Below are positions 59,370-64,000 of a stretch of DNA of 64,000 nucleotides, one piece after another. Position numbers and translations under genes: made by a program. The DNA comes from Clitopilus passeckerianus (lineage: Eukaryota; Basidiomycota; Agaricomycetes; Agaricales; Entolomataceae). The DNA is taken from assembly GCA_944990035.1 (NCBI GenBank), contig CALYLX010000052.1, positions 62,001 to 126,000 of the forward strand. The letters are read 5' to 3'. How positions within the stretch are numbered: position 1 is the stretch's first letter; the number at the start of each line of letters is the position of its first letter. A model generated the notes under the pieces. The model did not search any database. It was not told where the DNA came from and saw nothing but the letters and a program-made list of their open reading frames with translations.

Positions 59370-62300
59370 TCTAGTTGAAGAAAGGTAGAGGGTTGCCCTG
59401 GAACAGCCACGGAGGTATGCTGCCTGGAGCAGGAGCAGTATTGACCTGATTATGCATCATCTGGTCAATGTTGGTGATGTAAGAGCCCCAGTCATGTAGT
59501 CTGGAACGAGGATGTCAGTAGCCGCTGCAGGAGAAATGACGAACGGGAATTACAACTCACTCAAAACCGTTGGAGACACTGGACCAAGCTGCAAGAGCAT
59601 CGGTGTTATCCAAGAAGGGCACACCACTTGTCCCATTAAGTGTCGGATTAAGGGCACCGCCCATGTTCATAGCCATATTCAATGGTTGGCCACCGAAGAG
59701 CTGGTTGAGATCCAGTGAATCAAAATCGGAATTCTGATCCACGGATTCAGGCGACAGACTCGCTGTGCTAGCGTCCGAGACACTTCCGCTGAAGGTGTTG
59801 CTCAGGGTGTGGCGTCGTTTGGGTTCATTATTCGCACTAGGACCAAGTCCGTCCAACTGAGAAGCGCCAAACACAGGGATTTTGTTCGATTCCGAGAAAT
59901 TGAACTGGCCATATACAGGGAGCCGTCCGAGTTCCGCTCCTGACATTGGAAGTGCAAAGTCAGGTGTATGCCCGTTCAACGTTGGCGAAGTCTGTTGAGA
60001 GTTCTTATTCGCAGTGGAAGCTCGCTTGGAGCCTGCTACTGGGCGTGGCATTGTCGTAGGCTTGAATGCTGAATCTGCGAAGACACTCGGGTCCATGTCA
60101 TCAGGATCCCGAGGGCGCTTCGGTCGCTGAGCAGGTTGCGAGAAAGTCATGTCGCTGGCATTAGACATGGCCTGTAAGAGATCGCTAGTAGAGGATTTCA
60201 CGTTAGTTGACCATCGAGCGATTTAGGTGCGAATTGCGCGCACCGAACTCTCCCAGCGTTGCACCACCTAGGTTCAGCTGCCTCCAGGACAGACATGCAC
60301 CGCTGAACATCATCCATTTCCCTCTTCGGGTTCGGAACTATGCCTGTTCTTCTTCCGCTCCAGATGTTGAGGAGTAGGACTATGGCGGCGACGAAGATCG
60401 CGCCCTGGGTACGCTGTCAGGGAAGGTCTTCGAGAGGAAGGTCGCTCGAACTTACCTGTACATGTGGCGAGGGAAGCTGGTTGCGTTGAGTTTGGCTGGC
60501 GAGAACATGGCAGCAAGACCTTGCGGCATTGGTGCAGATAGCCAACGAAGGGAAGGCTGAAGGTATTGGGTTCCGGTAAGACGGGATGAATGGTCGGTGA
60601 ACGAATATTTGTAGATGGTAATACAGAGCGTAGAGGGTGGCTGATTGCTTGAAGAATAGCTCATTCTTCCGATTAGGATCCCAGCGCACTACGCAGATGT
60701 GAGTATGTAGCCGATAAGCCAGGTCCATGACGAGGCTCACAATGCTCAGGTACGCTGTCCATCCAACTGTTCATGGCTGAATCCAGCTCCATGATGATCT
60801 GCTGGTTGACTTGCTGGACTTCTTGGCCGATGGTAAGCGTCGGTTTCCTGACAGAGTACTGCACTTGAATTAGTTCCAGGTTATCCAATAAGGGAACCGA
60901 AATTCGCACGATAACCCGCATAGCATGGTTCTGGATGCTGACTAGGTTGAGCAAGCAGGTGAAGAATGCATTTGTTGACGGTATTCCTTCGGGCTGCTTG
61001 AACTTCAACTCCGGATCTGAGATATCCCAATATTCATCATCACAGTCCATAGGCAATTCGATATCGAAGCTGAAAAGAATTTTGTGAGACGGTACTGGAA
61101 CGAGATAGCGAAAGCCTTACCATTCATCCTGTAATGCACTTTGACGACCCGTAAAGGAGCTGGTAAGTCTGTCCAGTGCGAGAAGTACCCTTTGTATACG
61201 GTGAGTTTATGCGCATATACGCAGTGGCTGAAAGAGGAACGAACCAGAAGACACGTTTCCAAAGCTCATCTTCTACTGTCGGAACCTTTAAAACCCTTCG
61301 CCGGTGAGCTCCTATTTCCTCACATCGTCGGAGCGCAATTCCAAGTATTGTCCAACCTCCATTTCCAATTTCGGTCCCCTGTCTGAAAAGTATGTAGAGC
61401 TATTAGGTGCCTTTAGTGTGAGACTGCGAGTTGTGCAAGTGATGTACGTACTGCAAGGTTCTGAAGCTCAGCCAACGTTGGTGCGTGCTCGAACGTCTTA
61501 TCCACGACGTTGACCTGCTCGAACCACTTCCACCCACATGAACGAAGAGAGGTTTGTCCTGGATACAATGTGCGAGGATCCGACGAATATCGTGCGCCCA
61601 GAGCACAAACCAGTAGCAAAGTGGCACCGAAGGGCACGTCAGTGTGCTGGAGGCCGTCGCTGACGTGCTTTTCAAAGGTAGGCCGATGCAGTGTTGGCAT
61701 AAATGCATTGACCTCTGAGAAGTAGAGGTCTATAAGCGACTTCATCAAGTCCTCTTCTGGAAACTTATAATGTGGGGTAGGCTGTCGATCAGTCCATTCT
61801 GGGTGCCACTAAAAGAACTATAAGCCACGAACTGTGAAAAACATCAAGGGTCTAACCCACCGGAGGATTCTCCCAAAGCTCTGGTCGTTTGCAGCCCATG
61901 AAAAGTGTTTCGTGGAATTTTCTTGGATCTCCGTGCGTCTCACTACGTATATCCAGCGCAGTCTGGACCAGCGTGTAACCACTGGAAGAAATCATTGGTA
62001 TATGGTGGAGTATTCTGACTGATACGTTTCCTTACCTCGACTTTCCGAAGAAGAAGACCCCTTGGGGCGGATTGACGCTTAACTTGCGCATTCGGTTGAC
62101 GAGTTCACCTTCGTCTTGAACATCATCATCGTTCCTTGCCAACTCTCCCAATTCCGTCGGCGTCGGTGATCGGTCTGCACCGTCGAGCTCTTGGTTGAGG
62201 TCAATTCCAGGCTTGAGCTAACCAGGAGGTCAGATTTAGTATGTGATGCAAGTTTGGCCTCTGACCCACCTTGTTGAGTAACTTCTCCATCTTCTCTAAT

Positions 62301-62824
62301 CTTATCTCAAGGCTTTCCACATAACTAGCGCACGTGTCAGCTTTTGAATTAATGGAGCATCATCAAACCGGCGGCAACACACCCTTTCGCGGAACCGAGC
62401 GTCTGCGAGTCATGATTCAGTGGGCAAATTTCGGGCTACATACGCAGAGGTACACGCACCTTTGAAACCTCTTTATGAGTACACTCTGCCGAGGCTTGTA
62501 TGCAGTTTGTGCATCGATTCCCGGGCATTTCGGCGCTGTCGCCTATAATTTGAATATCATCAAGCTGTCGATTTCTATCACCATACCGAAATCACGCACA
62601 GCGAACTGAGAACAAAGAAGTCAGCAAGGTTTACTTTCAGTCACCAGAAAGCCGTGCGCCGAGCTAAACTGGGCTGCGCACCTAAGGAGATCGTACTCAC
62701 TTTTCTTTCTTTTGCAATTGTCGCAAGCCCCAGGGATCCTTCGCTTCTTTGCTCCATTCTGTTGCCCATTCACTCTGGACGGTCCTGAGTCACTTCCTGG
62801 AGAATCTTGCGTCTGGGCAGACAT
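59370..62824 (-). CDS. Zn2Cys6 fungal transcription factor with fungal-specific regulatory domain
   Basis: Start at 62824: MSAQTQDSPGSDSGPSRVNG. The binuclear zinc cluster is spread over three exons: CDNCKRKK (exon 1 ends 62701), a 6-nt exon TTCGCT at 62605-62600 that completes Ile-Arg and starts Cys, and DSAEMPGNRCTNCIQASAEC from 62542. All six Cys are present with basic residues between. The regulatory domain follows: DLYFSEVNAFMPTLHRPTFE, LLLVCALGARYSSDPRTLYP, GIALRRCEEIGAHRRR, ELWKRVFWLVVLF, and FDIELPMDCDDEYWDISDPE. These are standard Fungal_trans segments. The Ser/Asn/Pro-rich C-terminal end is PPWLFQGNPLPFFN, with TAG at 59372-59370. It resembles xylanase-regulator-type factors in its KKIRCDSA cluster, but the target pathway is not assigned. 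More than ten exons. Confidence 0.85.
62600..62605 (-). other. 6-nt microexon of the Zn2Cys6 gene
   Basis: TTCGCT on the coding strand, between CAG (acceptor, 62608-62606) and GTGCGT (donor, from 62599). The flanking introns are 95 nt (62700-62606) and 57 nt (62599-62543). Joining it gives KKIRCDSA, the invariant zinc-cluster sequence; skipping it deletes Arg and moves the next residues. Confidence 0.7.
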
Positions 62825-63291
62825 GGTGGTTCAGTGGGAAGATGTGTTTGTGGTTCTTGGAACAAGAACCCTCTTGGAATGGCGAGCAGTGATAATTGCA
62901 CAGCCATCTCCGCGTCATCAGATCTGATGGCCTGCCGAGAAAGCTGATGGTAAATAGACAACAATACCGGCAATGGAACCGGCCATTGCAAGGTTAGTCC
63001 TCGAATGGACGACTTGGAGCATTAGATGTACTAGAGTATGGGCAAGGCCAATATAGAAGTCACGTAGGGAGTTTTCATCACTTTCGAATTCTTTGAGCAA
63101 CCTAATAAAGATGGGGAATCGCGTAAAGACCATTGAAATGCGTACTGAGGTCAATTGCAACTTTGCAAGGTTGTTGTCAGACCCTGTTCTCAAGTCTCCC
63201 AGTTGATATCCACATGGTGGACAGTCCATCCATTGCCCGACAGGTGCAAGGAATAATACAACAATGTAACATAGAATCAACATTTCTCTTC
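62825..63291. other. Intergenic region, no gene supported
   Basis: About 470 bases. A minus-strand open frame at 62918-63295 shows no family pattern. Promoter of the zinc-cluster gene. Confidence 0.4.
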
Positions 63292-64000
63292 TCAAACCTC
63301 AGAAAGAATACTGACTAGTATGTCTTTGATCGTTGGGCGCTCTTCTACGCTCTCTTTAGTTCCCTCTACTTCCCATTCCCTTCCAAAAGTCGCACCAAAC
63401 ACAGCGCTTGCCAACACTTCTGCCTCTGGCCCATCCCTCACTCGCAACCTGTGAGTAACAACCCTCGGCATAGCCCGTGCTATATCCGCCTCCGTCACAT
63501 ACAGCAACCGGGCGAGGATCATCCATAGAGGTCCCTCCTAACGACCTTCCCGCAACCGAACTCATCTTTCGACGAGACGAAGGGCGAGCCAACGTAGCGT
63601 TAGCACTCCGACTCCCACTCATAGCATCATCCTGAGCTAAACTGTCCGCTTCCGCATCTCCCAGAGCATTATTATTTACGCCATCCCATTCATAAAGCGA
63701 GCTCCCAAGAGCTTGGTCGAGTAGCTCTCCGCCCGTGGGGTCGTGTCCCAACACCCTGCTCGCCCTGGCGATTGCTTCGGCATCATCAGTAGCTCGCATC
63801 GTGAGCAGCATCCCGTCTAATTGGGAATGATGCCTCGTCGCCGCGAACAAGTCCAGGAGATACAACCGCAGTTCCGGAGAGAAGTATGCTTGTCTAGCCA
63901 TTGTTTGTAGAGTGATAAGAAATGCTCGGGGGAAGAGTTGCTTCGGGAGCACAGGTGCTGGTGAACCCTGTGGTAGGGGGTGAGGCGATGGCCTTGTTGG
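63292..64000 (-). CDS. Probable MoxR/Mg-chelatase-like AAA+ protein, C-terminal part, with apparent frameshift (5' end outside window)
   Basis: The frame is open from the right edge, PSPHPLPQGSPAPVLPKQLF, then PRAFLITLQTMARQAYFSPE, LRLYLLDLFAATRHHSQLDG and DAEAIARASRVLGHDPTGGE. It passes through a Ser-rich insert. The end lies in another frame: RLLYVTEADIARAMPRVVTH, RLRVRDGPEAEVLASAVFGA, and KDILVSILSEV with the stop at 63292. This combination resembles the C-terminal region of fungal magnesium-chelatase/MoxR-like ATPases; the ATPase core would be beyond 64000, so the call is tentative. The two frames meet at GATCCTCGCCCGG (63510-63512 is the C run on the coding strand): one C fewer gives DDPRRLLYVTEADIA. 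No clean GT-AG intron makes the change, so a 1-nt insertion or sequencing error is likely. Confidence 0.5.

Overview
This window looks like nuclear DNA of a filamentous basidiomycete, most likely an Agaricomycete. Genes are dense and lie on both strands. They are cut by many short GT-AG introns, mostly 45-105 nt. Recognisable genes are fungal: a Zn2Cys6 regulator, a HAC1-type bZIP factor, gamma-tubulin complex and GARP subunits, expanded F-box proteins, and receptor-like single-pass proteins. No prokaryotic or viral gene was seen. The genus cannot be fixed from the sequence. Several CDS spans contain introns that I resolved by hand; where exon lengths closed in frame I say so.

Layout. 1-6.3 kb: three tandem minus-strand paralogues encoding proteins with two beta-rich repeats, one membrane segment and a cytosolic tail; the first runs off the left edge. 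7.5-8.9 kb: a decayed F-box gene. 10.4-11.8 kb: a HAC1/XBP1-type bZIP gene whose reading frame changes beside an Ire1-like stem-loop. 13.5-14.0 kb: a decayed gene of a PD-(D/E)XK-like family. 14.7-25.9 kb: a block of fast-evolving genes around VPS53. It holds an unrecognised multi-exon gene, a ubiquitin-like-domain protein with a frameshift in a G6 tract, an intron-bearing tRNA-Asp, VPS53, a helical protein ending in a CaaX box, and a divergently placed paralogue of that protein. 26.2-38.3 kb: mostly housekeeping genes, namely a BRI3-like membrane protein, PRMT1, an F-box protein with a C-terminal membrane segment, an RNase P/MRP subunit, a Yippee protein and a GCP6-like gamma-tubulin complex protein.

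38.6-43.4 kb: a tandem F-box pair made by a duplication of about 2 kb that included the promoter. The second copy has an in-frame TGA, and a 259-bp element with 25-bp perfect inverted repeats lies between them. 43.7-49 kb: a GH63-type glycosidase and a SPRY-only protein. 49.3-54.7 kb: a very large RhoGAP protein. 55.9-59 kb: a mitochondrial carrier and a carboxymuconolactone-decarboxylase-like protein. 59.4-62.8 kb: a Zn2Cys6 regulator with a 6-nt microexon in its DNA-binding motif. 63.3-64 kb: the 3' part of a probable MoxR/Mg-chelatase-like gene that runs off the right edge and carries an apparent 1-nt frameshift.

The genes do not form an obvious pathway. The parts that look least described are the receptor-like tandem array, the CaaX/helical/ubiquitin-like block around VPS53, and the very small coding exons. 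Apparent single-base frameshifts at 16243 and 63510 could be real decay or consensus errors, and need raw-read checking.
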